Positions 27,681-36,914 of a stretch of 55,601 bases of DNA are shown here, in pieces. The stretch covers positions 1-55,601 of the forward strand of contig WXFD01000043.1 in assembly GCA_009877105.1 (NCBI GenBank). Reading direction: 5' to 3'. The notes beneath the pieces were generated by a model. That model saw only the letters and a program-made list of their open reading frames with translations, was not told the origin of the DNA and did no database searches. The stretch comes from Bacteroidales bacterium (GTDB lineage: Bacteria; Bacteroidota; Bacteroidia; Bacteroidales; VadinHA17). Both the position numbers and the translations under genes were made by a program. How positions within the stretch are numbered: position 1 is the first letter of the stretch; every line of letters begins with the position of its first letter.

Positions 27681-27754
27681 TTCAATTAATTATTGAAAAA
27701 AAAGTTAAAATACATCAGCAGGCTGATCTTTTTGATAAGCATCTGTTTTATTTG

Positions 27755-27797
27755 TATGAATGTAAAACCATGAAATACATCATGGTTTTTATTCATA
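27755..27797. terminator. Stem-loop between NAD-synthase-like gene and giant protein gene
   Basis: AAAACCATGA pairs with TCATGGTTTT across a short AATACA loop, with further outer pairing of TATGAAT and ATTCATA. On both strands the stem is followed by a short T run, so it could end or weaken transcription coming from the assembly genes before the giant gene. Confidence 0.5.
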
Positions 27798-27805
27798 TAA
27801 GACAT

Positions 27806-27829
27806 ATTGTGTGAATTCATTCACACAAT
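27806..27829. repeat. Perfect inverted repeat
   Basis: ATTGTGTGAA and TTCACACAAT face each other across a four-base loop, 10 perfect pairs. It lies 33 bases after the NAD-synthase-like stop and next to the stem-loop above. It could be part of a tandem terminator or a binding site for a dimeric regulator; there is no T tract on the minus strand. Confidence 0.5.
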
Positions 27830-27862
27830 TATTATTTATTAAGATTATTTTGCCGGGAAAAG

Positions 27863-28858
27863 TTACATAAACCTGTAATACTCCCTGATTGGCGGCATCC
27901 TCAGATAATCGGTTGTTCTTCTTTTTCTTTCAAAGTTTTTGAACAGGGCTTCGACACGGGTTTCTGTTTCGCCCATGACACCGGCAACTTCACCCGGTGT
28001 GTATCCGTTTTCATACCCGTACCAGTAAATATCCATGAGGTTGAACGGAAGCTGATAAAAGAATTCTTCCTGGGTTTGGACTGCGGTATAGGTGTCGGTA
28101 GTAGGTGTCCTTTCAATAATACTGGCGGGAACTTCAAGATATTCAGCCAACTGGTATACCTGGGATTTATATAAGTTACCAATTGGCATTACATCTGCGC
28201 CTCCGTCACCATATTTTACAAAAAATCCCTGTTCCTGTTCATGTTTATTGGGGGTTCCGATTACGGCATAATGCAGGGACTCTGCATGATAGTAAAGAAT
28301 CGACATCCTCGAACGCTGTTTGAAGTTGGATGCGGCAACAATCTGGAGATATTCACTGATATGGAGGATTTTATCCTGTTGCTTTCCCTCCTTGTCAATA
28401 ATTGTGAGTGTGAACACAGGCGGAAGGTTACTGAACAATCCGCTTTGTCGGATCCCTATCTTCATTTTGTAGGTATTAGGATCATATTCGGGGAATACCC
28501 TTTTTACTGCCTCATCGCGCCTTTCATAGCACCTGAATCCTGTTAATGCACCTGTAATATCCTCCTTAACTGTCTTTACCTTGAACTTTTTTGCCAGTTC
28601 GATTGCAAGCTCTTCACTCTCGGGGCTGGAATCCTTTTCAGGCATGATTACTCCCAGAACTTTTTCATGACCAAAAGCCTTGGCTGCAAGAGCAAGGCAA
28701 ACTGACGAGTCAATTCCCCCGCTTATACCAACCACACCTCCGGATCTTTTAAAATCAATCAGGACATCCTGCCGGAGTTTTTCGGTTATATTGTTAATTA
28801 CAGATTCTATATCTCTGAGGACGATCAGATCTTTTGAGAATGCTCTTTTTTGGTCCAT
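27863..28858 (-). CDS. NAD+ synthase-like ATP-dependent amidotransferase (NadE family)
   Basis: About 331 residues of the N-type ATP pyrophosphatase fold. The P-loop is GISGGIDSSVCLA (about 48-60), and GTPNKHEQEQGFFVKYGDGG and MPIGNLYKSQVYQLAEYL lie in the C-terminal half as in NadE. Canonical NadE adenylates nicotinate-adenine dinucleotide and amidates it with ammonia. This copy is longer than stand-alone bacterial NadE and has an extra segment (about 105-165) between the P-loop half and the KHEQ motif; its C-terminal part is also divergent. The ATG at 28858 lies one base after the AsnB stop; an upstream ATG at 28885 would overlap AsnB. Clustering with ACP and AsnB suggests a pathway-specific amidation instead of housekeeping NAD synthesis, but that is inference. 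Confidence 0.8.
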   Translation of the reverse strand: MDQKRAFSKDLIVLRDIESVINNITEKLRQDVLIDFKRSGGVVGISGGIDSSVCLALAAKAFGHEKVLGVIMPEKDSSPESEELAIELAKKFKVKTVKEDITGALTGFRCYERRDEAVKRVFPEYDPNTYKMKIGIRQSGLFSNLPPVFTLTIIDKEGKQQDKILHISEYLQIVAASNFKQRSRMSILYYHAESLHYAVIGTPNKHEQEQGFFVKYGDGGADVMPIGNLYKSQVYQLAEYLEVPASIIERTPTTDTYTAVQTQEEFFYQLPFNLMDIYWYGYENGYTPGEVAGVMGETETRVEALFKNFERKRRTTDYLRMPPIREYYRFM

Positions 28859-28859
28859 A

Positions 28860-30836
28860 TTAAATAGATTTAAAGTCTTCAACAATTTTTGGATTTTTTA
28901 TTCCCCCGTTTTGTATATTTTCTGAATGTTTTTCAACGAACTGATAATGCAACAGGTGGGTTGAAACAACGGAAGCCAGGATCATGTCTTCAATTTCTGA
29001 AGCAGTGTTGGTCTTTTCTATTTTCAGCATCAGTTTGGCTACTGAATCATGGTTGAAAATACCAATCTTGTGGAAATAAGATGGTGAAAGCATTTCCTTA
29101 ATTAATTCCGGCGGATTGTTTAAAAAGAAGACATTTTTAATGGGTGCCCTGTAAGGTTGTTTTGAGCGGTTAATTATGCTTTCAGGAATCCTGTTCTTCA
29201 TCAGTTTTTTGAGCAGGTATTTCTCATTCAGCCCCCTGAGTTTGAAATCACCTGGGAGCTTATTACAGAATTCAATCACCCGGTAATCAAGGAACGGATA
29301 CCTTCCCTCCACCGAATTGGCTGCAGCCATACGGTCGCCCTGTGATGAAAGCAGGTAGCCTGACATGAAGATGGAAGTTTCAAGCCACTGTGCTTTAGCC
29401 AGCTGACTCATTCTGTTAAAATCAGATGGCAATTTATTCTCCAGGTCGGAAATAGCTGAATAACCGTTAAGTTCTGATTTAATCCTGTCTGAGAAGTGCT
29501 TAAGTATGTGATTTGCATTGTTCCATCTGAGAAGATGGGAATAGAATGGGTTTTCAGTATCTTCCAGCTTATAGCCGAAAAACATTTTCAGGATGGCGGG
29601 ATTCGCCTCTTTCATCTGCGGTAGAAACGGATATAGCTTGGTCAGCAGGCGGGGGCGGATCGCTGAATCAGGTTGTTGAGCCCAGAATCTCCTTATCAAG
29701 GCTTCCTTGAAAATGTCATATCCTGCAAGCATCTCATCGGCACCTTCGCCGGTGATAACTACTTTAATGCTGTTTTCCCTGACAAATTTCGAGAGGAGAT
29801 ACATCGGGACGGGTGCGGTACGGGTAAGGGGTGTCTCTGTGTGCCAGATTACCCTTGGAAAACATCCGGCTATATCGCCGGCTGTACAGGTTATCGATCT
29901 GTGGCGTGTATTTAAGTACCTGGCTGCTTCATTCTGATAAGCAGTTTCATCAAATTCCTTGTCAGCAAAGCCAATTGAAAAAGTATTCAAGGTATCAGGT
30001 TCAATATCCTTAATATATGCAACCGTTGAACTTGAATCGATTCCCCCGCTCAGGTATGCCGCAACCTCAACGTCAGCCCTTAACCTTATTCGTACTGCAT
30101 CATGAAACAGTTCACTGAATTGAATCAATGCCTTCTCAAGAGTCAGTGACTGGTCGGGATCGCCATACTGAAGCTCCCAGTATTTAAATACTCTGAGGCC
30201 TTTTTTACTGTATGTCAGGCAGTGACCCGGTGACAGCTCGAATATATTCCTGAAAGCAGTATTGGGTGACAATGCTGTCCAGAAGGTAAATATCTGGGCA
30301 AGGTTTTCACTTGACAGCTCAGGCGCGATCTTATCCTGGACAAAGATGGATTTTATTTCGGAGGCGAATGTGAATATTCCGTTTTCGGTATTATAATACA
30401 GCGGACGGATTCCAACCCTGTCGCGGGCGATGAATAGCTCCTTTTCATGGTTATCCCATATTGCAAAGGCAAACTGACCATTCAGCATTGGCAGGCAATC
30501 CCTGCCATATATGGCATAAAGATTGACCAGTACCTCAGTGTCGGAATTGGTTTTGAAAACCACCCCTTTTTTCAGGAGCATATCACGAAGATCAGGATAG
30601 TTAAAGATTTCACCGTTATATACAATCCAGAAACGGCCTTGTGAATCAGATAAGGGTTGCTGGCCGGTGGAAAGGTCGAGTATACTGAGTCTGACGTGCC
30701 CCAGACAAGCATTGGGGGAATAATAAATACCACTTTCATCAGGTCCGCGAAAACTTATTGCACCAAGCATCGACTTAATCAATGATTTGTCGGTCAGTGC
30801 ATTCCTGAGATCAACTATTCCTGCAATACCACACAT
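28860..30836 (-). CDS. asnB: AsnB-like glutamine-dependent asparagine synthase/amidotransferase
   Basis: A protein of 658 residues with both AsnB domains. The N-terminal nucleophile amidotransferase starts MCGIAGIVDL (catalytic Cys2) with FRGPDESG, and the ATP-binding synthase domain has YLSGGIDSSSTVAYI near 260 and GEGADEMLAGYDIF near 360. It should hydrolyse glutamine and use the ammonia on an adenylated carboxylate. In polysaccharide loci members of this family can amidate uronic acids (for example WbpS of Pseudomonas aeruginosa O6), and others act on carrier-bound acids. It starts two bases after the ACP gene stop. Substrate not determined. Confidence 0.9.
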   Translation of the reverse strand: MCGIAGIVDLRNALTDKSLIKSMLGAISFRGPDESGIYYSPNACLGHVRLSILDLSTGQQPLSDSQGRFWIVYNGEIFNYPDLRDMLLKKGVVFKTNSDTEVLVNLYAIYGRDCLPMLNGQFAFAIWDNHEKELFIARDRVGIRPLYYNTENGIFTFASEIKSIFVQDKIAPELSSENLAQIFTFWTALSPNTAFRNIFELSPGHCLTYSKKGLRVFKYWELQYGDPDQSLTLEKALIQFSELFHDAVRIRLRADVEVAAYLSGGIDSSSTVAYIKDIEPDTLNTFSIGFADKEFDETAYQNEAARYLNTRHRSITCTAGDIAGCFPRVIWHTETPLTRTAPVPMYLLSKFVRENSIKVVITGEGADEMLAGYDIFKEALIRRFWAQQPDSAIRPRLLTKLYPFLPQMKEANPAILKMFFGYKLEDTENPFYSHLLRWNNANHILKHFSDRIKSELNGYSAISDLENKLPSDFNRMSQLAKAQWLETSIFMSGYLLSSQGDRMAAANSVEGRYPFLDYRVIEFCNKLPGDFKLRGLNEKYLLKKLMKNRIPESIINRSKQPYRAPIKNVFFLNNPPELIKEMLSPSYFHKIGIFNHDSVAKLMLKIEKTNTASEIEDMILASVVSTHLLHYQFVEKHSENIQNGGIKNPKIVEDFKSI

Positions 30837-30838
30837 GT

Positions 30839-31096
30839 TCAGTTATTCTTCTTTCTCAGAATAAAATTTGTAATGGAATTGATTGATTCAAAGTTTTCTT
30901 CAACCAGGTCTGAATCGTTGGTCTTTATATTGAAATTTTCTTCAAGGAATGTGATGAGCAATACAAATCCCATCGAATCAAAATATCCTTCCTTGAAAAT
31001 CAGGGAATCATCCCTGATTTTATCCTTATCAATAAATGTTGCCTGCTGTATATAATCTTTGACTTTTTCCCTGATTGTGATTTCTTCAACTTCCAT
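30839..31096 (-). CDS. Stand-alone acyl carrier protein
   Basis: A protein of 85 residues, acidic and helical, with the phosphopantetheine attachment site at Ser41 in EGYFDSMGFVLL (family consensus DSL, here DSM). Helix 3 contains the conserved acidic patch. It would carry an acyl group as a thioester in the cytoplasm. It lies 2 bases before asnB and 40 bases after the tyrosine kinase gene, so it is co-transcribed with export genes; it is not near fatty-acid synthesis genes. Confidence 0.88.
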   Translation of the reverse strand: MEVEEITIREKVKDYIQQATFIDKDKIRDDSLIFKEGYFDSMGFVLLITFLEENFNIKTNDSDLVEENFESINSITNFILRKKNN

Positions 31097-31136
31097 ACTG
31101 ATAGATAAAATTGGTTATTAATAATTTGATTTTTTG

Positions 31137-33509
31137 TTAATTCTTGATATAATAGTTACTGTAATGCCTGTATGAGCTTTTATGCAGATTCAGGTCATTG
31201 TAGACAATGTCGTAATTATTTAATTTGTTTATTCTTAGATTGTTGATAACATTCACCAGGATGTCTTTACGGGTATAATTATTTCTCATCACCATCAGAA
31301 CCTTTGATGCATATTTCATCATGAGGATTGCATCGGCAACTATACCTACGGGGGTAGTATCAATTATTATGTAGTCAAATCTGCTTTTAAGCTCACCGAT
31401 AAGTCCATCAAGCACCCCCAGCTCCATCATTTCTGAGGGATTAGGGATAACGGGTCCGGCTGGGATAAATGAGAGATTTTCAATATTGGTATGACGAATT
31501 ATCTCGTTGAGGGAAGCATTTTTTGTCATATAATTGGTTAGTCCCATACGGTTCTCAACCTTTAATTTTGAATGCAATGTAGGTCGTCTTAGATCGCAAT
31601 CGATTAATATTGTTTTATAGCCAACGGATGCAATTGAAGAAGCAAGATTGAATGAGATGAAGCTTTTTCCATCCTGGGGCTGTGATGAAGTTATTAATAT
31701 AACTTTGGATTGTTCATGCCCGGCTTTCAAAAAAAGACTGCTCCTCAAATTTCTGAATGACTCTGATACGGCTGACTTTGGAAATTCAGCAACAACTGAT
31801 TCACTTTTATGGTTGTTGCTGTAAATTACGCTTAGGATGGGTTTGTGAAGCAGGTATTCCGCATCATTAAGGCTTCTGATCTTATCATCGAAGAAATCCC
31901 TTAAAACTAGATACATTGTTGGTATCAATAAACCCATGAAAACAGCGATGAGATAATTTATGAAATCTTTTGGAGAAACGATTTTTGAGGTAATCTCTCT
32001 GGCGGGTTCAAGAATTTCATAGTCAGGATAATTTGATGCGAGTGCTATTGCAGCTTCAGATCGTTTTTGAAGAAGGTAGGTGTAAATTGCATCGTTCAGA
32101 TCAAACTTTCTTTTCATACCGACCATATTCATTTCGGTTCTCGGAAGTTGAGATATTTCTCTTGAAAGTTTGTTTTCCCTGTAATCAAGCTCGTTCAGTG
32201 AAAGTGTAAGCGTATTTAGGTTATTTGTGAAATTTTCAATAATTGCCTGCCTTTGCATTCTTATCCTGTTATCGATCTGGCCAAGAAAAATATTCTTGTC
32301 AGTACTGCTGCCTGCAGTAATGGTTGATCTTTGATTATACAGGTTAAGGAGTTCTGAAATCATCTGATTCGTTATAGGATCAGATACATTCATTGCTGAT
32401 GGCGGGACAACACCGGCCATATCCTGATTAGCTTTGAAATAGTTGATTACATAATTGTAGTAACGTTGCTGTAACTGGAGTGTCGCTCTTTCCTGTTGGA
32501 TGAGCGTCATTTGTTCAAAAGTTTGCTGCCCCTGAAAGCTCAGGTCCATTACCTGATTCGCGGCCCTGTAATTCCTGAGCTGAGATTCTGAAATATTCAG
32601 TGAATCGGAGATCTCAGAAATCTGCGAATCGATGAAGTTCACAGTGCTTAGAGCAATTTTATTCTTTTTCCCCAGGTTGTCATCAAGAAAGGAATTAAGA
32701 TATTGGTTCAGAAACTTTATTGTCTTTTCCAGATTATTATCAGTGAATTTTATGTTTATGATTGAAGCAAGAGGGGAAATTCTATGTATATCCATACTTT
32801 TAAGATATCTTTTGGCGAGGTAGTCAAGGTGGTTGAACTTTATAAAATACTTGTGCTTGTTTTGGGTCGGGTTTGAGACATAATTTCTATTATTGGTGAC
32901 CGAGAACTTGAAAGCTTTATTCTGGATAGTTTCACCGAATTTGCAGATTGTGTCTACCTCAAGATCATAATCATCATTTAAAATCATGTTATCAACATAA
33001 TTATACAGTGAAACATTCTTATCAGAGATTGTGATCCTGAAGGTTGAATCATCAAGATGAGTAATATATATTTTGGTATTAACAGGCTGTATATGGGATT
33101 TATCAATTGTAATCGTAAACGGCAGGTAGCCGTAGATTTCTTGGGTCTGTTTGAAAAACTTATGCTCTTCACTGAAATAGCTTACCTCAAGATTCATTTT
33201 TGCCACTGTTGAGTAAACTAAGCCGAAAGAGCTTAGATTGGAAATATCATTTTCAATATTATCAATAGTCTGGAGAGGATTCAGTCCCCCGAAAAGTTGA
33301 TTCGAACTCAGTATGGATGAGGTTTTATTCTCAACCGGGCTTAATGTTGCGGATGCCTCAAATACTTTTGAGGAATACTTGTTAAAAAAAAAGGCAATCG
33401 CAAGGCATAGTATCAGCACGAAAATATATAGATACTTGAGGGAAGCAACTTTAAATATGAAATATTTTATTGGTGCTATTGACGCATCCGAATCGTTTGT
33501 CTTTAACAT
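31137..33509 (-). CDS. Wzc-like polysaccharide co-polymerase / tyrosine autokinase
   Basis: A protein of 790 residues. The N-terminal Wzz domain has a first membrane helix near 28-48, followed by a long periplasmic coiled region and a second membrane helix near 525-545. The cytoplasmic BY-kinase has Walker A SSQPQDGKSF (about 606), Walker A' ILIDCDLRRP (about 637) and Walker B YIIIDTTPVG (about 715). The tail SSYRHYSNYYIKN is a tyrosine cluster, the usual autophosphorylation site. Such proteins form the inner-membrane octamer that works with Wza and sets chain length. Confidence 0.93.
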   Translation of the reverse strand: MLKTNDSDASIAPIKYFIFKVASLKYLYIFVLILCLAIAFFFNKYSSKVFEASATLSPVENKTSSILSSNQLFGGLNPLQTIDNIENDISNLSSFGLVYSTVAKMNLEVSYFSEEHKFFKQTQEIYGYLPFTITIDKSHIQPVNTKIYITHLDDSTFRITISDKNVSLYNYVDNMILNDDYDLEVDTICKFGETIQNKAFKFSVTNNRNYVSNPTQNKHKYFIKFNHLDYLAKRYLKSMDIHRISPLASIINIKFTDNNLEKTIKFLNQYLNSFLDDNLGKKNKIALSTVNFIDSQISEISDSLNISESQLRNYRAANQVMDLSFQGQQTFEQMTLIQQERATLQLQQRYYNYVINYFKANQDMAGVVPPSAMNVSDPITNQMISELLNLYNQRSTITAGSSTDKNIFLGQIDNRIRMQRQAIIENFTNNLNTLTLSLNELDYRENKLSREISQLPRTEMNMVGMKRKFDLNDAIYTYLLQKRSEAAIALASNYPDYEILEPAREITSKIVSPKDFINYLIAVFMGLLIPTMYLVLRDFFDDKIRSLNDAEYLLHKPILSVIYSNNHKSESVVAEFPKSAVSESFRNLRSSLFLKAGHEQSKVILITSSQPQDGKSFISFNLASSIASVGYKTILIDCDLRRPTLHSKLKVENRMGLTNYMTKNASLNEIIRHTNIENLSFIPAGPVIPNPSEMMELGVLDGLIGELKSRFDYIIIDTTPVGIVADAILMMKYASKVLMVMRNNYTRKDILVNVINNLRINKLNNYDIVYNDLNLHKSSYRHYSNYYIKN

Positions 33510-33552
33510 TTTAGCTTTTTTTTAAAGTGATAACCACGAATTCTTATTGTTA

Positions 33553-34326
33553 TTAACGGATCACATTATAATACAATGTAATTACAGTCATCAGGGTTGT
33601 AATTGCCGACAGAAAGATTGACGCGGTAACATTGGAATAACTTGTTGACACAGATTTTAATGGTTCAACTATAATGACATCATTCGGCAGGATATAGAAT
33701 ACATCCTTTTCGGCGATCTTGGAGTCTGAGAGGTCAAGCTTATGATGCATTATTTTTTCACCCTCCTGTCTTAAAAGGATAATATTTTTCCTGTTTCCAT
33801 ACCTGGTGAGACCGCCTCCGAGTGCAAGCGCCTCATAGATATTCAATTTTTCCTGTGAGAATGAAAAAGACCCCTGATCATTTACCTCCCCAAGCACCGA
33901 GACTTTATTGTCTACCAGTTTTACAATAATCGAAGTATTTGGTACGTACTCATTAAGTGATTTCTGGATCTTTTCAGCAGCCTGTGACGTGGTCATATTT
34001 CCGACATTGATATTTCCGACAAACGGGAAATTGATATCACCTGCTTCATTAACAAGATACCCTACAATACTCCCGGATAGATCATAACGGGTATCTTCCG
34101 AAAAATTGAATATCTGGCTTGTTGCAGGATCGATGCTTAATACCCTGATATAAAGTCGATCGAAAGGCATTATGATCTTTTGGGTTTTAGGGTTTGCCAC
34201 GGGGTCGTGAAGATTGTCAATATCAGTGAAATATTTTAGTTTCTTGGTGGGAACGCATGAAACGGAAATAAATATCAAAGTCAGTGTAATAACGACTCTA
34301 CCTGTAATATTCGTCTTATTTTTCAT
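33553..34326 (-). CDS. Wza-like polysaccharide export lipoprotein
   Basis: A protein of 257 residues with a lipoprotein signal peptide ending at Cys24 (FISVSC). A polysaccharide export domain follows (FDRLYIRVLSIDP near 55, GDINFPFVGNINVGNMTTS near 96) and then a SLBB-type region (VSVLGEVNDQGSFSF near 142). Short compared with E. coli Wza (379) because C-terminal domains are reduced, which is normal in Bacteroidota; a hydrophobic helix near residues 235-255 could replace the amphipathic barrel helix. It lies between the priming transferase and the kinase. Confidence 0.92.
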   Translation of the reverse strand: MKNKTNITGRVVITLTLIFISVSCVPTKKLKYFTDIDNLHDPVANPKTQKIIMPFDRLYIRVLSIDPATSQIFNFSEDTRYDLSGSIVGYLVNEAGDINFPFVGNINVGNMTTSQAAEKIQKSLNEYVPNTSIIVKLVDNKVSVLGEVNDQGSFSFSQEKLNIYEALALGGGLTRYGNRKNIILLRQEGEKIMHHKLDLSDSKIAEKDVFYILPNDVIIVEPLKSVSTSYSNVTASIFLSAITTLMTVITLYYNVIR

Positions 34327-34348
34327 AAAGTATGATGTCTATAAAATT

Positions 34349-35803
34349 CTAATTTCCTGTCCTGTTGAACACTGTTTTTATTGTTTTGAACAAAATTATA
34401 AAATCTAATCGAGGCGACCAATTGTCGATATAAGCAAGATCCATTTCCATCCATTTCTCAAATTTAACACTGTTCCTGTCGGGTATAATCTGCCAGAAGC
34501 ATGATAAACCGGGCTTGACCGACAAACGGCGCAACTGCCATCTTTTGTATTGTTCTGTCTCGCTTTTTAATGGCGGACGAGGGCCGATAAGCGACATTTC
34601 TCCCTTTAGTACATTAAACAATTGGGGAAGCTCATCCAGCCCTGTTTTTCTCAACAACTTGCCAATTTTTGTTATTCTTGGATCATCTTTTATCTTGAAA
34701 ACGGGTCCGTCAGCTTCATTCTGCGATTCCAGTTCTTCCCTGATCTTGTCGGCATTAACAACCATGGTGCGGAATTTATACAGATTGAACTGACGGCCTC
34801 TCAATCCCACCCTGGCCTGTTTATATATAACCGGGCCTTCGGAGGTCAGCTTGATGGCAAGGCTTATTAAAAGCATGAAAGGAGACAGTATAATTAAAAG
34901 TATGACCGAGAAATTAATGTCCATGAACTTCTTAACTGCAAGCGCAAAGGGTTTGTAGGGAATATTGATGAAGGTCAGGAATTTTTCATTCCCTATCATT
35001 GATGTAAAAGCATTTGTGAGATTTAGCTGCAGATCCTTGTGCCTCAGCCGGAAAACCACACCAAGCTCTTCGCACGATCTTATGGTATTTCTGACTTCTG
35101 CCGGAAAAACTTCATTTTTCAGGTAAATTACCTCGTCAATTGTGTCAACTTCCATCAGCTCATGAAGAACCATTTTTGATTTTTCAGGAAGTATTTTGTA
35201 GATGTTTCCGTATTTTTCCCTGATATTCTGTGAATTACTGAAAATGAAAGCAATCCTGTATCCCCAGTCGAGATTGTTGCGGAGATCCTCTATAAATCCA
35301 ATGGATGAATCATCTGCAATCAATACAACATTTATATAATTATAACCTTTTGCCCGGTAGATCCTGAAAACCTTATATTCCAGTGTTCTTGCCATAAACA
35401 GGAAAAGGAACCCGAGGAATGTGAACTCTATCAGAAAAAGTCGTGATATATACGCGAGCTTGAATATGAAATAAATAGCCAGTAATATAATGCTGACTGC
35501 TATGGCAGACTGAAGGTATTCAAATAAAAGGGTCCGGTATCTTTTGGTTCTCGGGATCTCGGTCACCTTAATTATATAGAGTGTAATTAACCAGACAGGC
35601 AAAATTCCCAGGAACAGAAGTGTCATGTCCCTTCTTTCGAAAAAGAAGTTTCCTCCAAATTCATGATAATTGATTAAGTATGCAAATTGGAAGGCCACGG
35701 CGATGGCCATGATATCTATAATACCTAGTACCAGGTTAATAATATTCCATTTCTCGAGTAATGGAATTATTCTAAGACGAATTAGTGTGTTAATTAGATC
35801 CAT
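34349..35803 (-). CDS. Polyprenyl-phosphate sugar-phosphotransferase (WcaJ/WbaP-like)
   Basis: A protein of 484 residues. The N-terminal half has about four to five membrane helices, then a CoA-binding-like Rossmann region, a further hairpin helix (INFSVILLIILSPFMLLISL, about 296) and the catalytic bacterial sugar transferase domain with YKFRTMV, TGLDELPQLFNVLKGEMSLI (about 385-404), GPRPP and KPGLSCFWQI. It starts repeat-unit assembly by moving a sugar-1-phosphate from UDP-sugar to undecaprenyl phosphate. It is first in the minus-strand operon. Confidence 0.93.
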   Translation of the reverse strand: MDLINTLIRLRIIPLLEKWNIINLVLGIIDIMAIAVAFQFAYLINYHEFGGNFFFERRDMTLLFLGILPVWLITLYIIKVTEIPRTKRYRTLLFEYLQSAIAVSIILLAIYFIFKLAYISRLFLIEFTFLGFLFLFMARTLEYKVFRIYRAKGYNYINVVLIADDSSIGFIEDLRNNLDWGYRIAFIFSNSQNIREKYGNIYKILPEKSKMVLHELMEVDTIDEVIYLKNEVFPAEVRNTIRSCEELGVVFRLRHKDLQLNLTNAFTSMIGNEKFLTFINIPYKPFALAVKKFMDINFSVILLIILSPFMLLISLAIKLTSEGPVIYKQARVGLRGRQFNLYKFRTMVVNADKIREELESQNEADGPVFKIKDDPRITKIGKLLRKTGLDELPQLFNVLKGEMSLIGPRPPLKSETEQYKRWQLRRLSVKPGLSCFWQIIPDRNSVKFEKWMEMDLAYIDNWSPRLDFIILFKTIKTVFNRTGN

Positions 35804-35880
35804 ATATGCTTAATAGGAAGTAGCTATAAAGTCGCAATTCCTTAAAATCAATAATAGAACGATAATTGCAGGATAATGTT

Positions 35881-36453
35881 TTATTCTGCGGGTTTTTTTA
35901 CCCGTGTACAAAAATAGGTGATACCATTCAGTTCGGTCAAATCAATTACCTTGTAGCCATGTCCCTCAAGCAATTTAAATAATCCTTCTTTTGAAAACAA
36001 CTTTTCCGGGTAATTGTCAGAGCCATTAAAGGCACGATAAAACTTTCCCTGAGTAATTGTTGATTTTTCATCTGCTTTTTTGTTACTGCATTGAATGCAT
36101 CCAAGGAAATAAGCATCAGCAGGTAAGGCTGAAAACAGGATATGAAGATAACTTTCAAGATGCCTGACGGAGTTTAGTTGTTTCTGATTAATCAGAATCC
36201 TGATGTTTTGCAAATCTGCAAGATCATAATGGTATTGTGAAATGGATAACAGGACCATCATGCCGGCTTCTCTTACCAAACCTGTCCAGTGAACATAATT
36301 GTACATATCCTCGCAACCATTTGAAAGCAGAGATTCCAGGGCATATGACCTGACAGGCACTTTTTCCGGATAGTGAAAATTATATGTTCTAATGCCTGTT
36401 GTTGCGGCATGGTTAAAAATGTTTTCTCTTCCTAACATATTTGTTGCTTCCAT
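35881..36453 (-). CDS. Protein of unknown function, paralogue of 36915-37505
   Basis: A soluble protein of 190 residues with no signal peptide. It shares several collinear blocks with the protein at 36915-37505 (YNYVHWTGL/YHYINWLGL, LINQKQLNSVRHLE/LVNLKQLNQINHID, LPADAYFLGCI/LPSKANFIGCF, and the end GITYFCTRVKK/DITYFCAQNIKK). The order resembles, from memory, the N-terminal region found fused to sugar transferases in some Bacteroidota, which itself looks like a worn-down methyltransferase (GHGYKVIDLTELNGITYF at the end). It lies 77 bases before the WcaJ-like gene. A regulatory or accessory role in polysaccharide assembly is inferred. Confidence 0.7.
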   Translation of the reverse strand: MEATNMLGRENIFNHAATTGIRTYNFHYPEKVPVRSYALESLLSNGCEDMYNYVHWTGLVREAGMMVLLSISQYHYDLADLQNIRILINQKQLNSVRHLESYLHILFSALPADAYFLGCIQCSNKKADEKSTITQGKFYRAFNGSDNYPEKLFSKEGLFKLLEGHGYKVIDLTELNGITYFCTRVKKPAE

Positions 36454-36914
36454 AATCCAACCGGTTAAAGACCGGGATAAAAATATAGTTTATCCCTGGC
36501 CCTGTCAATAGACATGCTTTTTGAAAATGGATAGATCAGACTTGATTTTCAGGAATATACCCTGGTAAAATCATTAATTGTCATATGTTCCCTGGTGTTG
36601 AAGGGTTAAACCTGACTGTTCGTCAAAAAGTTTAACATATTTACCGGGATTTTCCGCAAAATCAATTAGAACGCCTTATTCCGATCTGTGTAAGTGACAC
36701 AGAATCAAAGATGTATTAATCTTTTTACAGATTATTCCTCATCCTTGATATCCCTGATGATATTTTGACATACTGACCAATTCCTTGGATCAATGAATAA
36801 TGACTGGCTTAAAAGGGAAATTCCGCTCTTATTTACCTGCAATGCAAGTGAATATTTAATTATAAAAATTTCAGCTGAGGTTAAGATTCCGGCTGTTTGG
36901 AAAAGGAGCTGGCT
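36454..36914. other. 461-base gap between the two paralogues
   Basis: No clear gene. On the minus strand the reading frame of the upstream paralogue stays open for about 59 codons after its stop at 36915-36917, to about 36735, encoding a plausible segment near LFIDPRNWSVC. This may be a remnant of a longer protein or chance. Confidence 0.4.
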
